NCBI GenBank assembly: GCA_016933455.1
Contig: JAFGAZ010000009.1
Location: 1-45,990 of the forward strand
DNA: 45,990 nt
Reading direction: 5' to 3'
Source of the DNA: Candidatus Aenigmatarchaeota archaeon
Lineage (GTDB): Archaea > Aenigmatarchaeota > Aenigmatarchaeia > Aenigmatarchaeales > Aenigmatarchaeaceae
In this document: in pieces, positions 17,917 to 27,254 of the stretch
Layout: each line of letters starts with the position of its first letter
Numbering within the stretch: the stretch's first letter is position 1
Program-made: the position numbers and the translations under genes
The notes under the pieces: model-generated
What the model was told of the DNA's origin: nothing
Databases searched by the model: none
Seen by the model: only the letters and a program-made list of their open reading frames with translations

Positions 17917-18515
17917 TCTTTCATAACTTTTTTGAAGAAATCGGTTGTCGCCTTTCTAAAGCTTTCGTGCTTTCTTTCCGATATTTCTATTATGTCGTCT
18001 AGGAAAAGGCACGGTATTATCACCATTATCAGATAAAGCAATAATCCAAAGCCTAAAGAAGAAACAATGTAGCCTTCGACGAACTGCGGATTTGTCGGAA
18101 TGGCCATTGGAATCGTGACACTAAAATCTATGTAATACCTCTCGTTGCTTAGCGGATAGAAAAGAGGGATGCCGTCACCGCTGTTTATGCCTATCCCGCT
18201 GCCGTATATGGGATACGAGAAAAGGTCAACCAATAGGTGGCCTGACATGAAGATTAGCAGCAGCAAAAAGAATCCCTTTTTGTACTTGTCGAGCTTTAGA
18301 TGAAAAGACAAGCAAACCAAAGCAATCGGGACAATAAGTGTTATGAATATGTTATGAAACAATGCCCTGTACTGGTCAAGGTAGATGAAATGATCAATGT
18401 CTATTAAAACAGAAAAAAACGCTGCTGCCAGAATGGTCTTTATCTGGTGCTTGATGTTTAGCCTTGCTGCAAGTGCTGCCAGAATCGGCATCACAAAGTG
18501 AAACAAGCTGTCCAT
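17913..18515 (-). CDS. Membrane-bound metal-dependent hydrolase (YdjM/DUF457-like)
   Basis: Multi-TM; LIDIDHFIY and GHLLVDLFSYPIYGSG motifs. Confidence 0.75.
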   Translation of the reverse strand: MDSLFHFVMPILAALAARLNIKHQIKTILAAAFFSVLIDIDHFIYLDQYRALFHNIFITLIVPIALVCLSFHLKLDKYKKGFFLLLLIFMSGHLLVDLFSYPIYGSGIGINSGDGIPLFYPLSNERYYIDFSVTIPMAIPTNPQFVEGYIVSSLGFGLLLYLIMVIIPCLFLDDIIEISERKHESFRKATTDFFKKVMKD

Positions 18516-20120
18516 CTAACCTATCTCCATCTCAAAAGCTATGACCGGCTTTTCAAGCTTCCAGTTCTCCAAAATCTCAGGTCTTATTTCCCCGAAAAAG
18601 CCGATTGCCTTTTCACCCGCAACAATTTCCCCTGCCCTGGAATCAATAAAGCTCGGATGATTTGTTTCTTGTATCTTGTAGTCAATTCCCATGTAGCTTA
18701 AGACGTTTTCGACAATGGATTTTATTTCTGTTAGGTTGGCCGCATCATGAGATACGATTCCAGCCAGCTTTTTTACCATCCTTATTCTTGTTTCCTTTGT
18801 CTCGTCAAGAATTATGCAGTTGCCTATTTCGAAAAGCCTTTGAGGATACTCCCTGTGCATGTTGTTTGTTAGGTTTCTGACAAGCGATGGCAAAAGCCAT
18901 GTCCTGCAAATTGTGTATTCGCTGGAAACCGGGTTTGATATCTCGGCTGCCTTGCCTTGCAATAGCATCTTGGAAAAGTTGCTTTCCTCGTTTGTCAAAA
19001 CAAAGTTGAGAATTTCCTGGAAGCCAAGGCCCATCATCATGTCCCTTGACTTGGATATTAGTTTTGAAAGCTCGCTCCTGTTGCCTATTGTGGGAAGCTT
19101 TGGAAGTATGGGCTCGATGTTGTTGTAGCCGTAGCCTATTGCAACATCTTCTATTATGTCGACAAGATGCAAAATGGACGTCCTGTAAGGCGGTATGGCA
19201 ATGTTCATCTTGCCTCCCCTTTGCTTGGAAACGCCGTACCTCATCCTTTCAAGAATGTCAGCTATCTCGTTTTCGGAAAGGCCCAGTCCCAAAATCTTGT
19301 CAATGTTTTCCACTTCAGCTGGAAAGTCCTTCGGGGTCAGGTCCGGCGTTCTTTTCTTGTCAATGTTTACTGTTTCTATTGTGCCTCCCCTTTCTGTTAT
19401 GTTGCAGACCATTATGTTGATTGCCTCGCTAACAGCCTTCTCGTCTGTTCCTGTCACGTCAATGAAAAGGTTGTTTGTCCCGACTGTCACTCTTGTTCTT
19501 TCCGAGTTGATAATCGGCGGGAAGCTTATCACTCCCTCCTTGTCGTAGAGCATGGGCCTTGTTTTTCCAACAAGATGCGCAAAGCCGATTCCCTTGGGAT
19601 GCTGCGTTAGTATCTGGTCAACGTCCATTTCCTGCGTTCCGCCCAGGGGAGTGAATGTTTCGTTCTCGACATCAGCATACCTTAACGGCGGCACTATCTT
19701 GTCATAGTCGTGAACGCCAATGGCAACCTTCTTTCTTTCCCTGCCGATTGTATCATGAAGCTTTTCTTGTATCTGCATAAGGCTCTTTACCAGTTCGTCT
19801 GTTAGGTCAACGCCCTTTATTATTGCGCAAGCAATGTGCGGCCTTGCTTGGGGATTTTCCGTTTTGACAACTACTTTGGAATCCTTTATGTCGTATTTTC
19901 TTATTCCCTTCTCTAGGCCAAGAAATCCCTTTACCTCCCTTGCAACTCCCTCGACCGAGAACATGTCCGGCCTGTCGGCATGCAGCTCGCACTTTATTGT
20001 TTCTTCCTCGAACTCCGGCTCGAGCTTTACTAGGAACAACAGTTCTTCTAGTTCCTCGTCTGGAATATCCTTTCCTATCAAGTTAAGCAAGTCGTTTTTA
20101 CTGAATTCTATTACAACCAT
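18516..20120 (-). CDS. pheT: Phenylalanyl-tRNA synthetase beta subunit
   Basis: Archaeal-type PheT (~534 aa), B3/4 and B5 domain patterns; adjacent to pheS. Confidence 0.96.
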   Translation of the reverse strand: MVVIEFSKNDLLNLIGKDIPDEELEELLFLVKLEPEFEEETIKCELHADRPDMFSVEGVAREVKGFLGLEKGIRKYDIKDSKVVVKTENPQARPHIACAIIKGVDLTDELVKSLMQIQEKLHDTIGRERKKVAIGVHDYDKIVPPLRYADVENETFTPLGGTQEMDVDQILTQHPKGIGFAHLVGKTRPMLYDKEGVISFPPIINSERTRVTVGTNNLFIDVTGTDEKAVSEAINIMVCNITERGGTIETVNIDKKRTPDLTPKDFPAEVENIDKILGLGLSENEIADILERMRYGVSKQRGGKMNIAIPPYRTSILHLVDIIEDVAIGYGYNNIEPILPKLPTIGNRSELSKLISKSRDMMMGLGFQEILNFVLTNEESNFSKMLLQGKAAEISNPVSSEYTICRTWLLPSLVRNLTNNMHREYPQRLFEIGNCIILDETKETRIRMVKKLAGIVSHDAANLTEIKSIVENVLSYMGIDYKIQETNHPSFIDSRAGEIVAGEKAIGFFGEIRPEILENWKLEKPVIAFEMEIG

Positions 20121-20121
20121 T

Positions 20122-21465
20122 TCATTTCACCATCGGTACGTTCCTTAAAAATTCCAAATCATCAGAATAAAGCATCCTGATATCGCTAATACCCAGCTTT
20201 ATCATTGCAAGTCTTGCGATTCCAAGGCCCCATGCCAGAACTTGACAGTTGTTTATGCCAAGGGGTTTTAGAACTTCAGGCCTAAACATTCCTGCCCCTC
20301 CAAGCTCTAGCCACTTGCCGTTCATTTTGCCGAACAGTTCAACAGAAGGCTCTGTGAACGGGAAAAATCCGGGCTTGTACTTTACGTCCTGAACGCCGAC
20401 TGTTTCAGCAATCTCCTTTAGGAAGCCAAGAAGATGGCTAAGCGTTAGATTCTCCCCAACAACAATGCCCTCGCACTGCGGGAACTCCATCAAATGGCTT
20501 GCGTCTATCATGTCTGTTCTAAAGTTCCTGTCAATTATGAAATACTTGCCCGGCTTGTCGCCGACATTAAACAACGTTCTTGCTGATACCGGCGTCGTGT
20601 GGGATCTCATAATAAGCCTGCTCGCCTCTTCCTTGCTCCATGTTCCTCCCCAGCCCGTTGAATCCGTTATCCATCCTCCCTCGTGTGTTGCCTTGACCTT
20701 TGCAACCAGGTTCTCGTCTGGCAGGTCGCCTTTGGTTGGATTCTTTAAAACGAAAACATCCTTGATGCCCCTTGCCGGGTGGTCCTGAGGCATGAACAAA
20801 GCATCAGAGTTCCAAAAGAATGTCTCAACCATGGGCCCGTTCATCTCCTCAAAGCCAAGGCCTATTAGCTTTTCTCTCATGTCGTCTAAAAACTGGGCGT
20901 ATGGCTGCTTTTTCCCGCCGTATACTTTCGGGGCAGGCGCGTTTACATCGTACTTTCTAAAAGTAGCATTCTTCCATGAGCCTGACTTTATCATGTCTGG
21001 GGTTAGCTGAGCTATCTCGGATATCTGGACATTGTTTACTGTAACGCTTTCGTTTCTTCTAAAGAAGCTAATTATCTTCTCCCACAAAGACATCTCGTTC
21101 TTTTTTTCTTTTGCAATGTTTTGCGTTTCAGTTTCCTTTGCTTCGAAAATAAGGTTTCTTTTGAGAAGCGTTCTTGTTGCATTTTCATCTGCTTTGCCGT
21201 TCTTGTCGATTTCTTCCAATGACCTTTCCATTTCCGTTTTTTCATTGGCAGCTTTCTTGCCGGTCTCTGTAACCTTGACTATTTTGTCTTGGATTTCTAT
21301 CCAGGCGTTCCTCTTGGCCCAGCCTATTGCTATTCCTGTTTTCTGGTCTTTTGGAACTTGGTCTAGAGGCTTTTCTTCGCCTATTATTCTAAGCAGCTGC
21401 TTTTCTGGCAGCCCGTTTTTCAGATACTCTCTTCCCTCTTCAGTAAGCTTGTACATATCATTCAC
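20122..21465 (-). CDS. pheS: Phenylalanyl-tRNA synthetase alpha subunit
   Basis: Class II motifs: RSHTTPVSARTL, FIIDRNFRTDMIDASHLMEFPQCEGIVV, WGLGIARLAMI. Confidence 0.97.
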   Translation of the reverse strand: MNDMYKLTEEGREYLKNGLPEKQLLRIIGEEKPLDQVPKDQKTGIAIGWAKRNAWIEIQDKIVKVTETGKKAANEKTEMERSLEEIDKNGKADENATRTLLKRNLIFEAKETETQNIAKEKKNEMSLWEKIISFFRRNESVTVNNVQISEIAQLTPDMIKSGSWKNATFRKYDVNAPAPKVYGGKKQPYAQFLDDMREKLIGLGFEEMNGPMVETFFWNSDALFMPQDHPARGIKDVFVLKNPTKGDLPDENLVAKVKATHEGGWITDSTGWGGTWSKEEASRLIMRSHTTPVSARTLFNVGDKPGKYFIIDRNFRTDMIDASHLMEFPQCEGIVVGENLTLSHLLGFLKEIAETVGVQDVKYKPGFFPFTEPSVELFGKMNGKWLELGGAGMFRPEVLKPLGINNCQVLAWGLGIARLAMIKLGISDIRMLYSDDLEFLRNVPMVK

Positions 21466-22561
21466 ACTCGAACTCTAGTATGTTTAGTTTGCTTATGTTC
21501 CTTTTGGCATTTTCGAATTTGTCGTTAAAGTCTATCATGAATTTTTTCATAATGTCAGCAGCTTTCTTCTTACAACCACCGCACATTATCTTTCCGCTTT
21601 TGCAGTCTTTGAAGATTTTGTCAAGCTCCTTGTCATCTTCTATTAGATGCTGTTTGAATAGTTCGAATACCACACACTCTTCAGGCTTGCCGCCCACTTT
21701 TTTCTGCTCTTCTATTGTGTCGCATCCACCAGTCTTTGCCTTCATTATCTTCTTTGCCACCTTTTCAGGATCCTCGGGTATTGATATGAAGCTGTTTGGC
21801 TTGCTCTTGCTCATCTTCATGCTGCCGTCAAGGCTTGGGGTAAATTTGTGATATGTAGCAGACGGCGGTATGAAATCCACCTTCTTATATCTTCTAACAA
21901 CATCCCTTGTTGCTCTAAGGTGCGGGGATTGGTCTGACCCGACTGGAACAACCACTGGCTGCACTTTGTCGAACTGCGGAAACAGAATGTCTGATATCTG
22001 AGTTAAAGATGAGATTATCTTTGGCGCGCTAGGCTCTCCGTATAGAGCCCTGTACTCGTTTAGCGTCAGTCTTGGAGAAAGCTCAACAGACATGTCCCTT
22101 ACTTTCTTGTTTTTTGACTGGAAGTAGAACACTGTCTTTTTCGGATTAAGGCCTAGGGCAATGTATGCCGGAATGTAGAATTCAAGAGCCCTTTTCTTTG
22201 CCTCGTCAAGAGGCACGTCTCTTGTAGCCAAGGACTCGAGGTCGGCCACCAAGACGAACGTCTTTCCTCCCTGCTCTTGGAAGTATTTCACCATCTCTAT
22301 TACCATCTTTGTTCCAAGATGCAGCTTTTCAGAAGACGGCATTATACCTGTGAGTATGGCAAAATCTTTCTTCTTTTTTATAGCGTCTACTATTCTTCCA
22401 AGGTCTTGATGTCCGAACACAACAAGCCTTCGCATGAGTCTGTTGGGATTTGGTAGCTTGCTTAGTATCTTTTTATCGAACGGTTCCATCCCATAGTTCT
22501 CTATTATTTTGTTGTAATCGTCTATCAAAACTGAGCCCCAAGGATCTATTCTTTCAGCCAT
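21458..22561 (-). CDS. trpS: Tryptophanyl-tRNA synthetase
   Basis: Class I: GIMPSSEKLHLGTKM and MKMSKSKPNSFI; archaeal C-terminal CGGCKKKAADIMKKFM. Confidence 0.96.
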   Translation of the reverse strand: MAERIDPWGSVLIDDYNKIIENYGMEPFDKKILSKLPNPNRLMRRLVVFGHQDLGRIVDAIKKKKDFAILTGIMPSSEKLHLGTKMVIEMVKYFQEQGGKTFVLVADLESLATRDVPLDEAKKRALEFYIPAYIALGLNPKKTVFYFQSKNKKVRDMSVELSPRLTLNEYRALYGEPSAPKIISSLTQISDILFPQFDKVQPVVVPVGSDQSPHLRATRDVVRRYKKVDFIPPSATYHKFTPSLDGSMKMSKSKPNSFISIPEDPEKVAKKIMKAKTGGCDTIEEQKKVGGKPEECVVFELFKQHLIEDDKELDKIFKDCKSGKIMCGGCKKKAADIMKKFMIDFNDKFENAKRNISKLNILEFECE

Positions 22562-22714
22562 TTACTCACCCTTAAGATATAGATAACTCTCCTTATCTTT
22601 ATTAATATTTTCAGAACTAGCGAAATCTTCTAAATAAATTGGAGTCGGTCCCATTCCATGTAATCGCCTTGACAATAATTGTTCTTCTAAGAATATAAAA
22701 TTTTCACATAGCAA
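22562..22714 (-). CDS. Possible unannotated 50-aa ORF (TTG start) or frameshifted tail of the 22704-23105 protein
   Basis: Minus-frame translation LLCENFIFLEEQLLSRRLHGMGPTPIYLEDFASSENINKDKESYLYLKGE* ends at TAA directly abutting the trpS ATG. Confidence 0.35.
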   Translation of the reverse strand: MLCENFIFLEEQLLSRRLHGMGPTPIYLEDFASSENINKDKESYLYLKGE

Positions 22715-23105
22715 GATTTACAAGGTCACCTGTCGTGTCAATTTTTTCTTTAGTTTCTCTGTTGTAAACAGTGTCCGTTATAGCTCTAGTGATGTATTCC
22801 TCTAGAAAATTTCTTGCTATTGGATCAGGTACCAAACTTTCTAACACCAAGTCTATTTTTTTGCCGCGTTTAAGGTCTTGATGCGTTCCTTCATGAATTT
22901 TTGCATGATAAAGAGGATTTCCTACTTTAGGATATTTAATGTTTTTATTGTAAAATATCAAGTCTATCGGATATGCTGGTATATACATCGCTTCTTCTTC
23001 CATACCTTCAACATCATAACAGACAAGGGCCCTTCTTTTTTTCCCATTTGACATTTCATATTCTTCTATTCTGCAATTATCCTTGTCTATTTGCAGGTTT
23101 TTCAT
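22704..23105 (-). CDS. Putative zincin-like protein (HEGTH...EEYITR)
   Basis: YHAKIHEGTHQDLKRG then NFLEEYITRAITD, an HExxH plus downstream Glu pattern. Confidence 0.6.
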   Translation of the reverse strand: MKNLQIDKDNCRIEEYEMSNGKKRRALVCYDVEGMEEEAMYIPAYPIDLIFYNKNIKYPKVGNPLYHAKIHEGTHQDLKRGKKIDLVLESLVPDPIARNFLEEYITRAITDTVYNRETKEKIDTTGDLVNLAM

Positions 23106-23151
23106 AAGAACGTTATGAAATTTTAAACTTAAATTACTTTATTATACAGAA

Positions 23152-23961
23152 CTAGACAAAATCATCGAGCTTTGATTTGCCAAGATTTTCAAACTTTTCC
23201 ATTGCCTTCTCAACATGCCTAACCAAAACCTTTGGTGCGTTCTCGTTGTTTGCAAGCTCGCCTGCTGTTTTCATCAAGACAAGGCCAGTTCTGATGTCTC
23301 TTGCATCGTATGCCTTTCTCATAACCATCTCCGATGCGTCATAGTCCCAAGAGTTCGGGGCAAAGGCATAGTTTTGCCTTTCGAACAATATCTGCCTTGT
23401 CTCCTCAAAGTTGTAAGGCCTAAACTCCACCTTTTCTAGAAGCATCCTTGATAGAAGGCGGCTGTCCATTTTGGTAACGATGTCTTTTATGTTGGTTATC
23501 AGAAATACGGTTTTGTAGGGGACGTCCTCTAGTATCCTGTAGAGAAAGTCATAGTCCTTTGCCTTGTCAAGCTCGTCAAAGGCGAAAACAACGCCGTCGT
23601 ACTTGCCAAGCCTTTCAATGATCCTGTCAAACAATTCGTCTGAGAATATCTTTTCCGTGAGCCTAATGTCCATCTTCCTGGCTATCTCGCTAATTATCTT
23701 GGTGCTGGTGTCTCGTTTCCAGCAGTTGATGTATATGGGCATTATGTTGTCTGTGTTTTCCAAAAGCTCCCTTAGAATGTACTTTGTGCATGCGGTCTTG
23801 CCAATACCGGAAGGGCCTGATATCAGAAGGTTGCTGCCAGACCTTCCCTCGAAAATAGGCTTTATGCACTCTGCCAGATACTTGTGCTGCTCTTCTCTGA
23901 ACTTGAGAAGCTTGGGAAGGAATGTCTGCTCAAGAACAGCCGGGTTTACAAACAAACTCAT
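23152..23961 (-). CDS. Orc1/Cdc6-like AAA+ ATPase, short form
   Basis: Walker A GPSGIGKTACTKYILREL, Walker B VVFAFDELDK, sensor 1 VFLITNI, sensor 2 AYDARDIRTGL. Start set at ATG 23961; the track start 24216 is a spurious extension. Confidence 0.85.
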   Translation of the reverse strand: MSLFVNPAVLEQTFLPKLLKFREEQHKYLAECIKPIFEGRSGSNLLISGPSGIGKTACTKYILRELLENTDNIMPIYINCWKRDTSTKIISEIARKMDIRLTEKIFSDELFDRIIERLGKYDGVVFAFDELDKAKDYDFLYRILEDVPYKTVFLITNIKDIVTKMDSRLLSRMLLEKVEFRPYNFEETRQILFERQNYAFAPNSWDYDASEMVMRKAYDARDIRTGLVLMKTAGELANNENAPKVLVRHVEKAMEKFENLGKSKLDDFV

Positions 23962-24067
23962 AATAGATAGTTGCCCTGGCACTATTAAAAAATTTATTTG
24001 ACATGCGTTGTAACAACCACTGAGAGTAGGAAAAAATCTAGATACATATTTTCGGTCCAATAATAGC

Positions 24068-24643
24068 ATGTTCTTTCGAAAGAGCAGACTTGAAAGTACG
24101 CTTTCAAAGCTTGAGCCGTTGGATCTTGACGGGTTCCTAGAGGTTGAAGGTCTAAAGGGAAAAATAGCGTCGGACAAGCTTAGGTATAAGGACGGGACTG
24201 CAGTGTCTTGTCTCAACTATGCCCAAGCCCAATTGTTAACAAAGAAGCTTAGTAATAATTCAAGTAAGGTAAGACTTCCGACCCTAAGGGAGGACTTTTT
24301 TGCTTTTAGGAACCTGGATGAAAGCTACAGAAACTCTGTTTTTTCATGCCCTTTCGAATGGAAGGCCGAGTACCTTGACGGCAGCTTCCTTATTACAAAC
24401 CCGGATGTAGAAAAGGTCAGGAACCAAAGGCAGTACGACTTTCGAGGGGATTTTAGAATACTTGGCAATCTCCCAAAAGAGGGAAGGCAAGTTAAATGGC
24501 TTGGCATAAAAAGAGATCATTATGACAGGGCAGCAATAGTTAGGGGCTATGACTATGACAAGAACGGCAAGGTTTATGCAGCCTACATGATGCCCCCTCT
24601 TTCCAATGACTGCATAGGCATCAGGCTGTTTTTGGAAGAGTAA
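24068..24643 (+). CDS. Hypothetical protein, 191 aa
   Basis: Complete ORF divergent from the Orc1-like gene; weak FGE/C-type-lectin-like pattern (KVRLPTLREDFFAFRN ... DCIGIRLFLEE). Confidence 0.65.
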   Translation: MFFRKSRLESTLSKLEPLDLDGFLEVEGLKGKIASDKLRYKDGTAVSCLNYAQAQLLTKKLSNNSSKVRLPTLREDFFAFRNLDESYRNSVFSCPFEWKAEYLDGSFLITNPDVEKVRNQRQYDFRGDFRILGNLPKEGRQVKWLGIKRDHYDRAAIVRGYDYDKNGKVYAAYMMPPLSNDCIGIRLFLEE

Positions 24644-24685
24644 TAAATACTTTTTTCTAAATATAGATATAAATTGAAATTACCA

Positions 24686-26185
24686 ATGATTTGTATGGAG
24701 AATGAAAACAAAAATAAACTTACAATAGAAGACCTTACAACCTTTTGCAAGAGAAAGGGGTTTGTGTTTAGGTCCTCGGAGATATACGGGGGCGTATCAG
24801 GTTTCTGGGACTTTGGTCCTTTGGGCGTTGAGCTATACAACAACATAAAGGCAGATTTCTGGAAGTTCTTTGTGCACGACAAGGAGAACATGACAGGAAT
24901 CGATGCAAGCATAATATCGCACCCTAAAACATGGGAGGCTTCCGGCCATCTTGATGTTTTTAGCGATGTTGCTGTTGTTTGCAAAAAGTGCAAAAAGGCA
25001 ACAAAAATAGACAAGTCGGAGCTTGAAGACAAGAGCATAAGATGCGAGTGCGGCGGGGAATACGATGTCCAGGGGGAATTCAAACTGATGTTTAAGACAA
25101 GCATAGGCGCTCTAAAGCCTGAGGATGCTTACATGAGGCCTGAAACCGCCCAGGGCATGTTTCTTGATTTTCTAAGCGTGTGCGACACCACAAGGCTAAA
25201 GCTGCCGTTTGGCATAGCGCAGGTCGGCAAGTGTTTTAGAAACGAGATAGCTCCAAGGGACTTTTTGTTTAGGAGCAGGGAGTTTACAATTGGCGAATTG
25301 GAGTTTTTCACTCATCCTGAAAACGACGACTGCCCTTTGCTTGACGAATCTCATTTGGATCTGAAGCTAAGGCTTTTGGATGCAAAGACGCAGGACGAAG
25401 GAAAAGACAATCTTGTTGAAACAACGATTCGCAAGATGCTTGAAGAAAAGAAGATGAGCAACTGGCATGCCTACTGGCTTGCTGAGCAGCTTTTATGGTT
25501 TAGAAGCTTGGGTCTTTTGGGCAAGATAAAGGTAAGAGAGCACATGAAAAAGGAATTATCTCATTATTCCTCTGCAACATTCGACATGGACTATGAGTAT
25601 CCTTTTGGCAGCAATGAGATTGCTGGAAACGCCAACAGGGGGCAGTACGACCTAACGCAGCATGCAAAGTTCTCTAATGAGAAGATGTCCATATTCGACG
25701 AGGTGACAAAAAAAAGGGTTGTGCCAAGCGTCATCGAGCCTACATTCGGCATAGACAGGGTTTTTCTTGCTCTGCTGTGCCAGGGTTATTGTTTCGATGA
25801 GAAAAGAAACAACATTGTTCTAAAGCTTCCCCCGAGGCTTGCGCCTGTCAAGGTTGCGGTTTTTCCAATAATAAAAAAGGAAGCCTACCAGAAAATGGCA
25901 AGGGATATTTTCAACGAACTAAGAAAGGATTTCAATGTTACATACGATGCTTCGGGCAGCGTTGGAAGAAGGTACGCTAGAAACGATGAAAACGGAACGC
26001 CCATGTGCATCACAGTGGACGCAGACAGCACTGAAGACAATGCTGTCACCATAAGGTGGAGAGACAACGCCGAGCAGGTTAGGGTTTCCAAAGAGAACAT
26101 CCGAGAGATAGTAAGAAAGGTTATTGTTGACGGGGAAGATCTCTTCAAGTTTGGTAGCAAGGTTAATACGCGCGTCAAGGATTAA
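24686..26185 (+). CDS. glyS: Glycyl-tRNA synthetase
   Basis: FRSSEIYGGVSGFWDFGPLGVELYNNIKADFW; zinc motif CKKC...CECGGEY; RPETAQGMFLDF; FGIDRVFLALL. TATA at ~24659-24671; start ATG 24686 or 24695. Confidence 0.96.
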   Translation: MICMENENKNKLTIEDLTTFCKRKGFVFRSSEIYGGVSGFWDFGPLGVELYNNIKADFWKFFVHDKENMTGIDASIISHPKTWEASGHLDVFSDVAVVCKKCKKATKIDKSELEDKSIRCECGGEYDVQGEFKLMFKTSIGALKPEDAYMRPETAQGMFLDFLSVCDTTRLKLPFGIAQVGKCFRNEIAPRDFLFRSREFTIGELEFFTHPENDDCPLLDESHLDLKLRLLDAKTQDEGKDNLVETTIRKMLEEKKMSNWHAYWLAEQLLWFRSLGLLGKIKVREHMKKELSHYSSATFDMDYEYPFGSNEIAGNANRGQYDLTQHAKFSNEKMSIFDEVTKKRVVPSVIEPTFGIDRVFLALLCQGYCFDEKRNNIVLKLPPRLAPVKVAVFPIIKKEAYQKMARDIFNELRKDFNVTYDASGSVGRRYARNDENGTPMCITVDADSTEDNAVTIRWRDNAEQVRVSKENIREIVRKVIVDGEDLFKFGSKVNTRVKD

Positions 26186-26190
26186 TTCTT

Positions 26191-26808
26191 ATGAAATATA
26201 GATGGTTTGCTTTTCAGCTTGTAGCTTTGTGTGTCATAGTTTTCTTTTTGAAATACAGTGATTTTATTTTAATTGATGAGTACGTTTTGGTTTCTGCAGA
26301 TGTTCTTGCAAAGCCGTGGACCTTGGTTACAAGCATCTTTCTCCACGGAAGCTTTGAGCACCTTTTCTACAACATGTTCGCCCTTGGGCTTTTTGGCTCA
26401 TTGTTAGAGAAGATAATAGGAAGCAAAAAGTTTCTTTTGCTGTTTTTTGTTTCAGGAATAGTTTCCGGTATAGGCAGCGTTTTCTTCTATGACGCTGCAA
26501 TAGGAGCTTCAGGAGCAATATTCGGAGTGCTTGGAGCGCTTGGCGCCCTTAGACCAAAAATGACTGTCTATGTTTCATACATTCCCATGCCAATGGCTGT
26601 TGCGGTGATTCTTTGGGCAGCTGGCGATCTGATGGGGCTTTTCATGCCGTCAAATGTTGCAAACGCAGCGCACCTTTTTGGCTTGGCGTTCGGATTGCTT
26701 GTGGGTTTATTCTTAAGAAATAAATACGCAGAAAACATGTCTAAAAGAAGAATGCTTCCTTATGTTAGCGAAGAAAGGTTCGAGGAATGGGAAGACGACT
26801 ATATGTAA
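26191..26808 (+). CDS. Rhomboid-family intramembrane serine protease
   Basis: GSFEHLFYNMFALGLFG, catalytic GASGAIFGVLGALG, His in NAAHLFGLAFG. Confidence 0.92.
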   Translation: MKYRWFAFQLVALCVIVFFLKYSDFILIDEYVLVSADVLAKPWTLVTSIFLHGSFEHLFYNMFALGLFGSLLEKIIGSKKFLLLFFVSGIVSGIGSVFFYDAAIGASGAIFGVLGALGALRPKMTVYVSYIPMPMAVAVILWAAGDLMGLFMPSNVANAAHLFGLAFGLLVGLFLRNKYAENMSKRRMLPYVSEERFEEWEDDYM

Positions 26809-27072
26809 TCAGTTTCTAAAAATTTCCATTATCTCGCTTTTAACGTCAAAGAAATGTCTTTTGGTTTCTATTTCTATTAATCCCAAAGCCTTGAACTTGA
26901 TTAAAGCATTGTCCATTTCTGATATGATTTCATTTGATTGTTCTCTGGGGTATTCTATATGCACTATTCTGTTTTCAGGTATAGGGACATTTAGTGTGTA
27001 TTTTGGTATTGCTATGCTTTCCGCGGTTCTTTTGACTTCAGACCATAATTTTTCAGAACAACAGTAATCCAT
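26809..27072 (-). CDS. Hypothetical protein, 87 aa
   Basis: Complete ORF, convergent and abutting with the rhomboid gene. Confidence 0.55.
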   Translation of the reverse strand: MDYCCSEKLWSEVKRTAESIAIPKYTLNVPIPENRIVHIEYPREQSNEIISEMDNALIKFKALGLIEIETKRHFFDVKSEIMEIFRN

Positions 27073-27102
27073 ACAAGTATAGGCAAAGAAAATTTCTTAT
27101 AT

Positions 27103-27243
27103 CTATCTTACCCTTATCTTTAGCTTCCTTCTGCAGAACTTGCAAAGCTTCTGGTTGACTCCCTTCCACTTGACATTGGTTAGCCTTCCTACTTCCTTTA
27201 CTGACTTTTTGCATTTATCACAAATAACTTGAATGAGAATCAC
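27103..27243 (-). CDS. Mini zinc-ribbon protein, 46 aa (GTG start)
   Basis: By-eye translation MILIQVICDKCKKSVKEVGRLTNVKWKGVNQKLCKFCRRKLKIRVR; two CxxC pairs; follows the CBS gene on the same strand; below the ORF-track length cutoff. Confidence 0.7.
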   Translation of the reverse strand: MILIQVICDKCKKSVKEVGRLTNVKWKGVNQKLCKFCRRKLKIRVR

Positions 27244-27254
27244 CTTTCAATATC

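Noticed and set aside
23962-24216. N-terminal extension of the Orc1-like ORF (MRQDTAVPSLYLSLSDAIF...)
   Set aside because: Overlaps the divergent 24068 gene; AAA+ homology begins after MSLFVNPAVLEQTFLPKLLKFREEQ at 23961.
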